Assembly (NCBI RefSeq): GCF_000353285.1
Contig: NZ_KB731324.1
Span: 4,916,577-4,980,576 of the forward strand
Direction: 5' to 3'
Length of the DNA: 64,000 nt
Source: Leptolyngbya boryana PCC 6306
GTDB taxonomy: Bacteria; Cyanobacteriota; Cyanobacteriia; Leptolyngbyales; Leptolyngbyaceae
Shown: positions 24,861 through 33,740 of the stretch, in pieces
How positions within the stretch are numbered: the stretch's first letter is position 1
Layout: the number at the start of each line of letters is the position of its first letter
Made by a program: the position numbers and the translations under genes
Notes under the pieces: model-generated
What the model was told of the DNA's origin: nothing
Seen by the model: the letters and a program-made list of their open reading frames with translations, nothing else
The model's database searches: none

Positions 24861-25710
24861 AGTCACGTCGAAGTCCAAGCGGAGTCAACACCGTTACGCG
24901 CACCTGCGGAAACGATATTGCATCCAGTTCGACCCTAAATTTACCATTGCGGTCTGTGTTCTGCTCAATGTCGTTGACGAGAACGGTATTAACTGCATCG
25001 ACTTGCCCGTCTAATCGCAGTCGTCTCACCCCATTCTTAAACGATTTGACAAATTCATACTTCAAAGTCGTATCGTTGCGGAGCGGAACCGGATCAGACG
25101 GAGGCTCGCCTGGAATCGTAAAATTTTGAAATCCAGCATTCACGAACACACTTTTACCTTGAGCGCTCGATTCTACACTCCCTGCGCCAGTTGCAATACT
25201 CATTTTGCCGTTCTGCTGGACATTTACCCCAAATTCAGTCCCACGCACCCCTGCAACTCCTGCTGGCGTTTCAATTTCAAGCTGCGACTCAGGGTTAGTA
25301 AATGGACGAACTTGCACTTGTACTCGTCCTGTCGTCACATTTAAGCGGGTGACTCGCCCACCATTGGAGGTAGCCTCTAGCTGACGCACATTGACTCTAG
25401 TGTTTTCGGAAAGATTGACTTGCCCAATGCCTAAATCAATCTGCAGGACTGCACTTGATTTTTTCCCAGTACTGGCTCCATCTCCAACAACTTGCAAGCG
25501 ATCGCCCGATCGAGCAGGACGCGAGCCTGTATTCTGCCAATATGTGACTTGTCCTTTTAATTGTTGCAGACTCAACCATCGATTCACTCTGACGGTCACA
25601 TCTCTTGCTTGAACAACTTTTATCCCAGTCAGCACCCCAATTCCACACAGCAATAAAACGCTGATTTTTGCTGATTTCTGAGCAAAAGTTAAATCCTGAA
25701 AATTCTTCAT
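24841..25710 (-). CDS. FecR-domain secreted protein
   Basis: 289 residues. The N-terminal hydrophobic stretch (about 17-35, ending VVQARD) is a signal peptide or anchor. The FecR domain spans about 55-180: LGIGQVNLSENTRVNVRQLE, GRVQVQVRPFTNPESQLEIE and TPAGVAGVRGTEFGV, a typical FecR signature. The C-terminal 90 residues are beta-rich, perhaps Ig-like. FecR domains are periplasmic signal transducers. In cyanobacteria they are often paired with CHASE2 proteins, as here, which suggests a sensory partner. Confidence 0.85.
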   Translation of the reverse strand: MKNFQDLTFAQKSAKISVLLLCGIGVLTGIKVVQARDVTVRVNRWLSLQQLKGQVTYWQNTGSRPARSGDRLQVVGDGASTGKKSSAVLQIDLGIGQVNLSENTRVNVRQLEATSNGGRVTRLNVTTGRVQVQVRPFTNPESQLEIETPAGVAGVRGTEFGVNVQQNGKMSIATGAGSVESSAQGKSVFVNAGFQNFTIPGEPPSDPVPLRNDTTLKYEFVKSFKNGVRRLRLDGQVDAVNTVLVNDIEQNTDRNGKFRVELDAISFPQVRVTVLTPLGLRRDYALAFQ

Positions 25711-25854
25711 AGGGTCGTGTCAAGCTAGTGATTTCATCGTAAATTGTGCCAAAAGTACGAACGCTATACTTCTACAAGATTTACAAATGAAACGCTGATT
25801 TTATCTATCAGAAAGCATAGGATAATTAAGGTGAAAAACTGGTGAATTATGAAT

Positions 25855-26244
25855 TTAGCGAAGTGACCAGCCTAAAGCATCAGCGACTTGATCAGAAAGC
25901 ATTGCTGGATCAAAGGGCTTTTTAATCACTGCGATCGCACCAGAATTGATGGAAGATTGCAGATCTAAAACCTGAGTTTTAGCTGTTAAAAAAATAACCG
26001 GAATCTGAGAAGTTTTGGGATTTTCTTGCAGCTTTTTTAACGTCGTCAACCCATCCATATCCGGCAGCATCATATCGAGCAAAATCGCATCGGGCTGTTC
26101 AAATTCTGCGGTCTTGATTCCTTCTGCGCCAGAAGTTGCGACGCTCACTTGCATACCGCCGACCAGTTCTAATGTGGCTTTGACAACCATGCGAATATCC
26201 ATTTCATCGTCAATCAGCAAAACGCGATGTGCAGCCATAGTCAT
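25855..26244 (-). CDS. Single-domain response regulator (CheY-like)
   Basis: 129 residues, all receiver domain. Acidic pocket LIDDEMD, phospho-acceptor Asp in AILLDMMLPDMDG, Thr in VIFLTAKT and Lys in VIKKPFDP are all present. There is no output domain, so it passes phosphate or acts by protein contact. It lies four bases downstream of the hybrid kinase gene and probably forms an operon with it and the multidomain regulator upstream. Confidence 0.9.
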   Translation of the reverse strand: MTMAAHRVLLIDDEMDIRMVVKATLELVGGMQVSVATSGAEGIKTAEFEQPDAILLDMMLPDMDGLTTLKKLQENPKTSQIPVIFLTAKTQVLDLQSSINSGAIAVIKKPFDPAMLSDQVADALGWSLR

Positions 26245-26248
26245 AGAA

Positions 26249-27754
26249 TTAAATCGGATCGATCGGGAGCGTAAAGAAGAATGTGCTACCCGCCCCTAAT
26301 ATACTCTCAACCCAAATTCTTCCACCATGCTGATTAACAATGCTTTTACAAATCGCAAGTCCTAACCCTGTGCCACCTTGCTGTCTTGAATCCGAAGCAT
26401 CCACTTGCTGAAATCGCCCAAAAATTCGCTCGATCTTATCACTCGGAATTCCCCGCCCTTGGTCTTTCACAGCGATCCAAACTTCTCCAGGATGCAATGC
26501 TGCACTCAGTTCCACCACGCTCTGCGGCGCAGAAAACTTAATCGCATTGCTCAAAAGATTCGTTAAGGTTTGAATCATGCGATCGTGGTCAACACACACT
26601 GTGATGGACAGTGTGTTTGCTTTCAGTTGAACATTGGCAGCATTCGCACTCCCCTGCATTAATTGCAGCGATTGCATCATCAGATCGTTCAGGTTACAAA
26701 GCTGAGGGGAAATGTTGACTTCAGCCGCATTCAGGCGCTCAAGATCGAGAATGTCATTGATCAATCGAACTAAGCGATCGGTGTTATTCACGGCAACTTG
26801 CAGAAAAGGCTGACACGCTTCAGGTAATTCGCCCAGTCTGCCCATCAGCATCAAACCGAGCGAGGCGCGAATTGACGTTAAGGGAGTGCGCAGTTCATGG
26901 CTGACGACAGACACAAACTCATCTTTCATTTTTTCGACAGCTTGCAGTTCACTAATATCTCGAACAATCCACGATTGCCCAGTGACAATTCCTGCCGAGG
27001 ATTTGACAGGTGAGATCGTTAGGAAGACATCGATCGCGGTTCCATCTTTGCGGTAGTGAACAGTCTTTTGGGTCTGCTGGTCTTTCTGTTCGTCAATGTA
27101 TACGGGATTGTGCCGACAGACTAATGTTGTAATCGAGTGTCCTTGTGCTTCTTCTCGACAATAGCCATAGGTTTTTTCTGCACCCTTATTCCAACTCAGA
27201 ATGATTCCATCTAACGTGGTGCTCATAATTGCATCATTGGAAGATTCGACGATCGCAGCTAACTGTTGCAACGATTCATTTGCAATTTGCAGTTCAGCAG
27301 TGCGTTGCTGGACTAGGCTTTCTAATCCTTCGTAAGCCTGACGAAGTGCGGCTTCTGCCTGTCGTTTCTGTCGTCGAACTTCCGCTTCGCGCAGTTCTCG
27401 CTCGATCGCGGGAACTAACCGACTCAGCGATTCTTTGAGGAGATAGTCATGTGCGCCCGCCCGCATGACTGCAACTGCTGTTTCTTCTCCCATGCTTCCC
27501 GACACCACGATGAACGGCAGATCTAAGTCGAAAGATTGAACGAGTTCTAGAACTTGGTGAGCCGTGAAACCAGGGAGCACATAGTCAGAGATGATCATGT
27601 CCCAAGTTTTGGAACTCAGCGCTGAGCGTACAGCTTCTAAGGAGAGAACGCGCTCAACCTCTAACTGATACCCTGCTTTGCGTAGGGGGTACAGCAGTAA
27701 AAGCGCATCCTCCTGCGAGTCCTCAACCAGTAGCAATCTGAGCGAATTTTCCAT
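26249..27754 (-). CDS. Hybrid receiver-PAS-histidine kinase
   Basis: 501 residues. Receiver 1-125 (LLLVEDSQEDALLL, MIISDYVLPGFTA), short coiled coil 130-170, PAS with PAC 170-280 (SSNDAIMSTTLDGIILSWNK), HisKA with VVSHELRTPLTSIRASL and HATPase_c (NLLSNAIKFS, GRGIPSDKIERIFGRF, GGTGLGLAICK). Soluble, so the cue is cytoplasmic or relayed. It directly abuts the regulator upstream (stop at 27755, start at 27754). Confidence 0.9.
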   Translation of the reverse strand: MENSLRLLLVEDSQEDALLLLYPLRKAGYQLEVERVLSLEAVRSALSSKTWDMIISDYVLPGFTAHQVLELVQSFDLDLPFIVVSGSMGEETAVAVMRAGAHDYLLKESLSRLVPAIERELREAEVRRQKRQAEAALRQAYEGLESLVQQRTAELQIANESLQQLAAIVESSNDAIMSTTLDGIILSWNKGAEKTYGYCREEAQGHSITTLVCRHNPVYIDEQKDQQTQKTVHYRKDGTAIDVFLTISPVKSSAGIVTGQSWIVRDISELQAVEKMKDEFVSVVSHELRTPLTSIRASLGLMLMGRLGELPEACQPFLQVAVNNTDRLVRLINDILDLERLNAAEVNISPQLCNLNDLMMQSLQLMQGSANAANVQLKANTLSITVCVDHDRMIQTLTNLLSNAIKFSAPQSVVELSAALHPGEVWIAVKDQGRGIPSDKIERIFGRFQQVDASDSRQQGGTGLGLAICKSIVNQHGGRIWVESILGAGSTFFFTLPIDPI

Positions 27755-29269
27755 TTACAGTTGGGCGAGTTCCGAGACTGCATGTTGTTGGATCGTTTGC
27801 AGGCGAGCAAGGCGATTGAAGATTCGGGTCGCCAGGATAGACGGAACCACAGGTTTCATCAAATAGTCATCTGCACCGATTTCAAAACTTGTACTCTGAG
27901 TCTGAAAATCTTCGCAGACGGTGAGAAAAATAATGGGGAGCCAGCACCATTGCTCACTAGCACGAATCGCCTTGCACAACTCTAATCCGTTCATTTCGGG
28001 CATTTGCACATCGAGTAACACGAGATTCGGCTGTATCTCATCTAAGGTTTGCCACAGCTTCGATGGAGATGGCAGCGGAATGATCTCGACTCCTAAGGGA
28101 CGCAGCACTTCTTGCAGCAGGTTCAGCAGCATTTCATCATCATCGATCGCTAAAACTTTCGCTTGAATGGGAACCGGAGTCGAATCAGAGGCAGAGAGAG
28201 GACTAGCTGCATTCTGGGAACTTGCCTCAGAAGAGGAGGCTTGATCTTTTATTCTTAAATACTGCTGTAAGTCATGAACCAAGTCTGCAATTCGCTGAAT
28301 TACTTGAGGCTCATGCAACCGATCAGACTCAAACAGAATTTCGAGTTGTTGAGCAATCTGTGAACCTTCTGAGAACCCAAACATGCCTAAAGCACCTGTC
28401 AACTGATGGGCACTCTGCGTGGCGTTCGAGCGTAGCGTTTCGGAGCATTCGCCTGTCCTTAGAGCCGTTGCAGCTTGTTGTAAAACGGTCAAACGCTCAA
28501 AACTCAAGCCTTTGACCTGTTGCCAAATTTCAGCGACGAGCATTTGTGTTCGTTCCGCTTGCGGATTGGGCGGAATTTGAGGTGCATCGTTGATGGCTTC
28601 ATTCGCACTTAGCCCGTAGCCTTGCCCGTATAGCGTTTGAATCAAATGCTCTGCACCGACTGGGCGCAACGCTCGGCGAATGCCTTTGATATGGGCTTTG
28701 ATCGTTGATTCATCGGGCAGATCATCATCAAGTGCCCATAGTCGATCGAGGATTTCACGCCGACTGAAAATGCGCTGAGGATTGCGGAGAAATAGCTCTA
28801 GCAAGGCATATTCTTTGGGTCTTAAATTGATGGGTTGACCTGCAAAGGTGAATTTGCGATGGGCAGGTTCTAATCGCAATCTGCCCCATTCTAAAACGGG
28901 AGACGAACTGATGCCTCGACGCTGAAGTGCCCGCACCCGCGCCACCAATTCTTCTGGATCAAAAGGCTTAATCATATAATCATCTGCGCCCGCATCGAGT
29001 CCTAAAACGCGATCGGCTTGATTGCTGCGAGCTGTCAGCAGCATAATCAAGATATCGGGTTGATGCGTTCTTAATTTTCGGCAAAAGCTGATGCCATCTA
29101 GTTTGGGGAGCATGATGTCCAGGAGTACGAGGTCATAGGGAAAAAATTGCAGCATTTCCCATCCTTCCTGTCCATCTGTAGCAATATCGACAACGTGACT
29201 CTGACGAACTAATGTTGCTGCCAACACAGTAGATACTTGGGTATCATCTTCTACTAATAAAATTCTCAT
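27755..29269 (-). CDS. OmpR-type regulator with HPt and second receiver
   Basis: 504 residues. Receiver 1 (1-120, LVLLDIMLPKLDG), OmpR/PhoB winged helix (about 125-225, LRPKEYALLELFLRNPQRIF), HPt-like segment (about 240-335, SAHQLTGALGMFGFSEGSQI, with His in the phosphotransfer position) and a second receiver (about 375-495, LVLLDVQMPEMNG). A DNA-binding regulator carrying its own HPt and a second receiver can host a phosphorelay within one chain. It heads the three-gene block 29269-25855. Targets unknown. Confidence 0.88.
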   Translation of the reverse strand: MRILLVEDDTQVSTVLAATLVRQSHVVDIATDGQEGWEMLQFFPYDLVLLDIMLPKLDGISFCRKLRTHQPDILIMLLTARSNQADRVLGLDAGADDYMIKPFDPEELVARVRALQRRGISSSPVLEWGRLRLEPAHRKFTFAGQPINLRPKEYALLELFLRNPQRIFSRREILDRLWALDDDLPDESTIKAHIKGIRRALRPVGAEHLIQTLYGQGYGLSANEAINDAPQIPPNPQAERTQMLVAEIWQQVKGLSFERLTVLQQAATALRTGECSETLRSNATQSAHQLTGALGMFGFSEGSQIAQQLEILFESDRLHEPQVIQRIADLVHDLQQYLRIKDQASSSEASSQNAASPLSASDSTPVPIQAKVLAIDDDEMLLNLLQEVLRPLGVEIIPLPSPSKLWQTLDEIQPNLVLLDVQMPEMNGLELCKAIRASEQWCWLPIIFLTVCEDFQTQSTSFEIGADDYLMKPVVPSILATRIFNRLARLQTIQQHAVSELAQL

Positions 29270-29298
29270 TGATTTATAGAGATTATCGGTGCAAGGGT

Positions 29299-31293
29299 CT
29301 AATCGTTGTCCTGGATCGAGTCTACATTCAAATCAATCTCATTGCTGCGTTCTTCCAAATCAATGATTGAATCTTCATCTCCTAGATTGTTGCGGCGAAT
29401 CTGCTCAAATGCTTCTCGTGTAAGCTGATGTAGCTGAAGATTGTTCGCTTGAATTCCATCTAGTAATTCAATGATGATGTCGCTTTGATCAATCTTTTGA
29501 TCAATCTCTAGTTCAGTTAAGGCAAAAATTTTAGATTGATAAGTCTCGCTGTCTGCGGCAGCGCGATCGCAGACCTGCTCGATTCTTTCAATCTGTTTTT
29601 GAATCCCATTCAGGCGATCGAATCGTCCCTGTCGGGTCAACATTTCACAACTGATTTTTAGTTTTGTCACCGTCTTGCGGAGCTTCTCACACGCATCATC
29701 GAGATCAGATAAGCGATCGCTTAAATCACTCTGCAAGCCGTCTAAAACCTCGATAGTCGGAAGCAATGCACGGTCAACTGGCTCCGTCCTAAAACTTGCT
29801 CCATGCTGTTCTAGGAAACGTCTTTGCGAATTGGATAGTCCTTGGTTTCCGCCAAATCGAGCTTGCTGCACGATCGCACTTTGCCAAGTCACACCGACTA
29901 AAGTTGATGCAAGTAAGTTGGCATTGTTGAGCATCGCTGCGGTGAAATCAGAATAGCTCAGATAAGTTCGGTTTAATCTTGCCCCGCGCAAGCTCGCATC
30001 CTTGAAGTGTGTTCTAAGCATAGCTGCACCACTGAGTTGAGCATTGGTCAGAATAGCATTTTCAAATGAAGCTCCGCTCAGATAAGCCCGGTTCAGCTTA
30101 ATCTCAGTCAAGTCTGCTTCATGAAATGTACTATCGTTCAAGCTCGATCGTGTAGCAATCGCAGCTACTAACTTTGCACCATTCAGCGTTGCACCTGTGA
30201 AGTTTGCGCCCCGCATCATCGATCGACTTAAATCTGCGCGACTGAGATTCGCATTGCTAAAGTCAGCACCTCGCATGACCGTATCGGTCAAATCTGCGCC
30301 CCAGAGCTTTGCGGTGTTTAAATTTGCGCGGCTCAGACAAGCGCCAGCCATTTCTACTTTAAATCCGTCTGCTCCTTCTAATTCCGCCCCTTCGAGTATG
30401 GCTTCGTGCAATTTTGCTCGGCTCAATTGCACAAAGCACAGATTCGCATTCTCTAAAATCGTGCCGATTAAGCTTGCCCGATACAGGTTTGCGCCATAGA
30501 GCTTGGCACGGCGCAGATTAGCGCGATCGAGAATTGCCTCTTGCAGATTCGCTAACTTGAGATAAGCGCCTTGCAATTCTGCGCTGGTTAGATTCGCACG
30601 AGACAGACGAGCATTTTTGAAGTCTGCCCCTGCTAGAAAAGCACATGCTAGGTTTGCTTCATCGAGCAATGCGCGTCTGAAGTTAGCTTCATACATTCGT
30701 GCATCACGCAAATCTGTGCCTTTGAGGTTGGCTTCTCTCAAATAAGCATTTTGCAGATTTGCACTGCGCAGTGTAGCAGATTCGAGACAAGCAAAACTAA
30801 GATTGACGCGTTCGAGTGTCGCTTCGGCAAAGTTCGATCGCGTTAAATCTGCGCCTTCTAATTTTGCCCCTTTGAGATCGGCTCCGATAAAGACAGCGTG
30901 TCTCAAATCAGCTTGAAAAAAATTTGCCCCTCGAATCCAAGCATCACTCAAAATCGCTTGATAAAAAGTGGTTTCGCACAAGGCTGAGCCGCCTAGGTTC
31001 GCTTCTTGGAATTGTGCGTGACTAAAATTGGATTCGCAGAGGTTGGCATGGCGCAACGTTGCCTGAGAGAAATCTGCAAAGCAGCAATCAACTCGAATCA
31101 TCCGAGCATGAGAAAGGTTTGCTCCTTGAAAATTGGTCACTCGCAGAATTGCGCCGCTGAAATCCGCGCCGATCAGCGCTGTTCCGGTAAAGTTTGCGCC
31201 GGTCAGATCGCAGTTTTGAAAGTTCGATCGCGTTAAATCTAACCCACTGAAATCCTGACCTCGAAGGCTTCGTCTTTCATAGTTTTCGCACAC
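29299..31293 (-). CDS. Large pentapeptide-repeat protein with coiled-coil tail
   Basis: 664 residues from a GTG start preceded by GGAGGAATGGGCGA. Residues about 8-480 are almost uninterrupted A(D/N)LxX pentapeptide repeats (for example GANFTGTALIGADFSG), which fold as a right-handed quadrilateral beta-helix. From about 500 the protein is helical and charged, predicted coiled coil (VLDGLQSDLSDRLSDLDDAC), ending in an acidic tail. Pentapeptide proteins are expanded in cyanobacteria and mostly uncharacterised; some protect DNA gyrase. No signal peptide, so probably cytoplasmic. Confidence 0.88.
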   Translation of the reverse strand: MCENYERRSLRGQDFSGLDLTRSNFQNCDLTGANFTGTALIGADFSGAILRVTNFQGANLSHARMIRVDCCFADFSQATLRHANLCESNFSHAQFQEANLGGSALCETTFYQAILSDAWIRGANFFQADLRHAVFIGADLKGAKLEGADLTRSNFAEATLERVNLSFACLESATLRSANLQNAYLREANLKGTDLRDARMYEANFRRALLDEANLACAFLAGADFKNARLSRANLTSAELQGAYLKLANLQEAILDRANLRRAKLYGANLYRASLIGTILENANLCFVQLSRAKLHEAILEGAELEGADGFKVEMAGACLSRANLNTAKLWGADLTDTVMRGADFSNANLSRADLSRSMMRGANFTGATLNGAKLVAAIATRSSLNDSTFHEADLTEIKLNRAYLSGASFENAILTNAQLSGAAMLRTHFKDASLRGARLNRTYLSYSDFTAAMLNNANLLASTLVGVTWQSAIVQQARFGGNQGLSNSQRRFLEQHGASFRTEPVDRALLPTIEVLDGLQSDLSDRLSDLDDACEKLRKTVTKLKISCEMLTRQGRFDRLNGIQKQIERIEQVCDRAAADSETYQSKIFALTELEIDQKIDQSDIIIELLDGIQANNLQLHQLTREAFEQIRRNNLGDEDSIIDLEERSNEIDLNVDSIQDND

Positions 31294-31350
31294 TCGCCCA
31301 TTCCTCCGCTGAATTTCTCTGTGGAATTACGGAAGCAAATTGGCTTTATT

Positions 31351-32766
31351 CTACGAAAGATTTTCAGTCTGTGCCATGTACCAGGCTTGCAGCGCAATTC
31401 GATGCACCTCTCGCCAAGGCAACTGTGTCGCTTTCGCAAGTTTGGCGCAGTCTTCGTATTCGGGCTGCACATTGACGATCGCGCCATGCCGTGAGGCTAC
31501 CTTGACCTGCACTGTCCCCAATTCGGTCTGCACCGGATCAAATCGTCGATCGAGCGCGGTTCTCTGTTGAACGGTTCGCCGAATTCCTAACGTCGTTGTT
31601 TCCTGAAACACGATCGTTTCACACCGTTCGACCTGTTCAGGCGCGCAAATCACCGTTAATAAAAGCCCAGGACGCGATTTTTTCATGCCGATCGCTTGAG
31701 TAAACACATCGAGTGCCCCCGCTTCTAGCAATTGCTCAAACAGATACCCGATCGCTTGGGGGTTGAGATCATCGACTTGAGTCTCAAGCACGGTAATCAT
31801 TTCTGTATTCGTCTTTTGCTCAGGAGTCGAGTCGAGCCTGCCACTTTTGGAATCTTCCGCAGGAGAAACAGCGATGCTCTGGAATGCTTCCCGATGTTCT
31901 ACTTCCCCAATCCAAATCCGTATCATATTGGGAATTTGTAAGTCGATCGATCCGGCTCCTAAGCCAATTTGTTTGACTCTCATGCGAGGAGCCGCGCCAA
32001 ACTCATCTGCCAACGTCACTGCGATCGCGGCTCCGGTTGGCGTGACTAATTCTTTCTCAATGCCATTGCTATAAATCGGTACATTCCCCATCTCAAACAA
32101 TTTCAGCACAGCGGGAACCGGAACGGGCAAGCGACCATGAGCCGCCCACACTGTCCCACCTCCTGTGGGCAAGGCTGAGCAAACGATGCGATCGACATCC
32201 AGCCAATCCAACCCCAAACAAGTACCCACAATATCGACAATCGCATCGATCGCCCCGACTTCGTGAAAATGCACTGCTTCGGGCGGAATTCCATGCACTG
32301 CCCCTTCCGAGACTGCCAACTGCCGAAACACTGCCAAACTCCAAGCTTCGGCTCTCGGTGGTAAGTTTGCACCCTTGATCATTTTTTCGATATCTGGCAG
32401 ATTCCGTAATTCATTGTGATCATGTGCGTGATGATGCTCATGATGATGAGAATGCTCGTGCTCGTGATGATGGGAATGGTGATCGTGGTGATGATCAGAA
32501 TGATGGTGCTGATTTTGATGATGAGAATGCTCGTGCTCGTGATGATGGGAATGGTGCTGCTCAGATTTCAGCATCACATGAACTTTCGTAGCGCGTTGCC
32601 CATTGCGTTGAACGGTTTCGGCTTTCAGTTGATATTCTTCTGAAATTCCTAAGCGATCGAGTCTCTCTGTCAGATAGGCTAGAGGAACACCCAAATCAAC
32701 TAGTGCGCCGAGGCACATATCTCCAGCAATTCCAGTCGGACAATCTAGATACGCAATCTTGCTCAT
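31351..32766 (-). CDS. larC: Nickel insertion protein LarC with His-rich insert
   Basis: 471 residues from ATG 32764-32766; further in-frame starts upstream are less likely because MSKIAYLDCPTGIAGDMCLG is the family N-terminus. LarC inserts nickel into the pyridinium-3,5-bisthiocarboxylic acid mononucleotide cofactor. EAVHFHEVGAIDAIVDIVGT is the central signature, and VLETQVDDLNPQAIGYLFEQ starts the C-terminal domain. An insert at about residues 66-117 is dominated by His (about 30) with Glu and Asp, likely a nickel store or chelating loop. LarB and LarE are not in the window. Divergent from the Sua5 gene. Confidence 0.9.
   Translation of the reverse strand: MSKIAYLDCPTGIAGDMCLGALVDLGVPLAYLTERLDRLGISEEYQLKAETVQRNGQRATKVHVMLKSEQHHSHHHEHEHSHHQNQHHHSDHHHDHHSHHHEHEHSHHHEHHHAHDHNELRNLPDIEKMIKGANLPPRAEAWSLAVFRQLAVSEGAVHGIPPEAVHFHEVGAIDAIVDIVGTCLGLDWLDVDRIVCSALPTGGGTVWAAHGRLPVPVPAVLKLFEMGNVPIYSNGIEKELVTPTGAAIAVTLADEFGAAPRMRVKQIGLGAGSIDLQIPNMIRIWIGEVEHREAFQSIAVSPAEDSKSGRLDSTPEQKTNTEMITVLETQVDDLNPQAIGYLFEQLLEAGALDVFTQAIGMKKSRPGLLLTVICAPEQVERCETIVFQETTTLGIRRTVQQRTALDRRFDPVQTELGTVQVKVASRHGAIVNVQPEYEDCAKLAKATQLPWREVHRIALQAWYMAQTENLS
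32442..32556. repeat. 40-bp direct repeat inside the His-rich larC insert
   Basis: The 40 bases at 32442-32481 recur exactly at 32517-32556, an offset of 75 bases or 25 codons, so the reading frame is kept. Both encode the same His/Glu-rich peptide. The arrangement suggests expansion of the metal-binding loop by duplication or slippage. Confidence 0.8.
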
Positions 32767-32819
32767 TACACTTTGAAAAGGGTGAATTGACATTTTCCAC
32801 ATTACACCCGCACTCGCTT

Positions 32820-33482
32820 ATGGCAACGCTTTACCGACTCCATCCCGACAATCCCCAATCCCGCACGATCGACCAAATCGTGGCTGAACTCCGCAACGGC
32901 GCAGTCATGCTCTACCCAACCGATACCGTTTACGCGATCGGGTGCGATCTCAATTCAAAATCTGCCATTCAGCGCGTTCGGCAACTCAAACAACTCGCTA
33001 ACGACAAACCGCTGACCTTCCTTTGCTCATCGCTATCGAATATTGCTCATTATGCGGTCGTGAGCGATCGTGCCTATCGCATCATGCGCAGTCTGATTCC
33101 TGGCAGTTACACGTTTCTTCTGCCTGCCACCAAACTCGTTCCAAAATTGGTGATGAGTCCGAAGCGCAGAACTACCGGGATTCGAGTTCCCGATCATCCG
33201 GTCTGTCAGGCATTGTTAAAAGCGATCGACAATCCGATTATTTCCACGTCTGCCCATATTCCTGTCGAAGATGAAACCATTCCGCTCAAAGTCCGTGATC
33301 CTGAAAATCTTTCTTTACCGGAACTTTTTGACAGTATGGATCGACTGGTGGATGTAATTGTCGATACGGGACAAGAACCGACTCAACTGGTTTCAACCAT
33401 TTTGGATTTAACAAATGACGAGCCTGAAATTGTTCGCAAGGGATTAGGATGGGAAACTGCTGCAGACTGGGTGTTGGAATAA
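32820..33482 (+). CDS. L-threonylcarbamoyladenylate synthase (Sua5/YciO/YrdC/YwlC)
   Basis: 221 residues from ATG 32820; the frame is open upstream but overlaps larC. The family makes threonylcarbamoyl-AMP for the t6A37 tRNA modification. VMLYPTDTVYAIGCDLNS, LKQLANDKPLTFLCSS, PGSYTFLLPAT, GIRVPDHPVCQALL and STSAHIPVED are consecutive YrdC-domain motifs. There is no C-terminal Sua5 domain. It may be the YciO-type paralogue rather than the t6A enzyme. Confidence 0.85.
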   Translation: MATLYRLHPDNPQSRTIDQIVAELRNGAVMLYPTDTVYAIGCDLNSKSAIQRVRQLKQLANDKPLTFLCSSLSNIAHYAVVSDRAYRIMRSLIPGSYTFLLPATKLVPKLVMSPKRRTTGIRVPDHPVCQALLKAIDNPIISTSAHIPVEDETIPLKVRDPENLSLPELFDSMDRLVDVIVDTGQEPTQLVSTILDLTNDEPEIVRKGLGWETAADWVLE

Positions 33483-33740
33483 CAGCCATCGCCCAACTCT
33501 CGCCACTTTGGTGACTGTCACGACTTGGGGGGTACACTCGATTCATCCTCTTATGCGATCGAATGCCCTTGAACTACGAACACTTGGAACTTTGCGACTC
33601 TCAAACGGGACAAACACTTTATACCAGCCTCACATCGTATGTAACCAGACCAGAAACTGACACACGATTTGGGAACTCTTCCCGAAGCGCTGCTGGATCT
33701 GCGTGTAGCGACTGATGTGCACTACCAAGTCAGGATTCTC

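Noticed and set aside
30197-30499. Plus-strand frame rich in Ala, Pro, Phe and Lys
   Set aside because: Antisense shadow of the pentapeptide repeats of the gene at 29299-31293.
32416-32643. Met/Val-rich plus-strand frame of 75 codons
   Set aside because: It is the antisense shadow of the His codons in the larC insert; CAT and CAC repeats read as ATG and GTG on the other strand.
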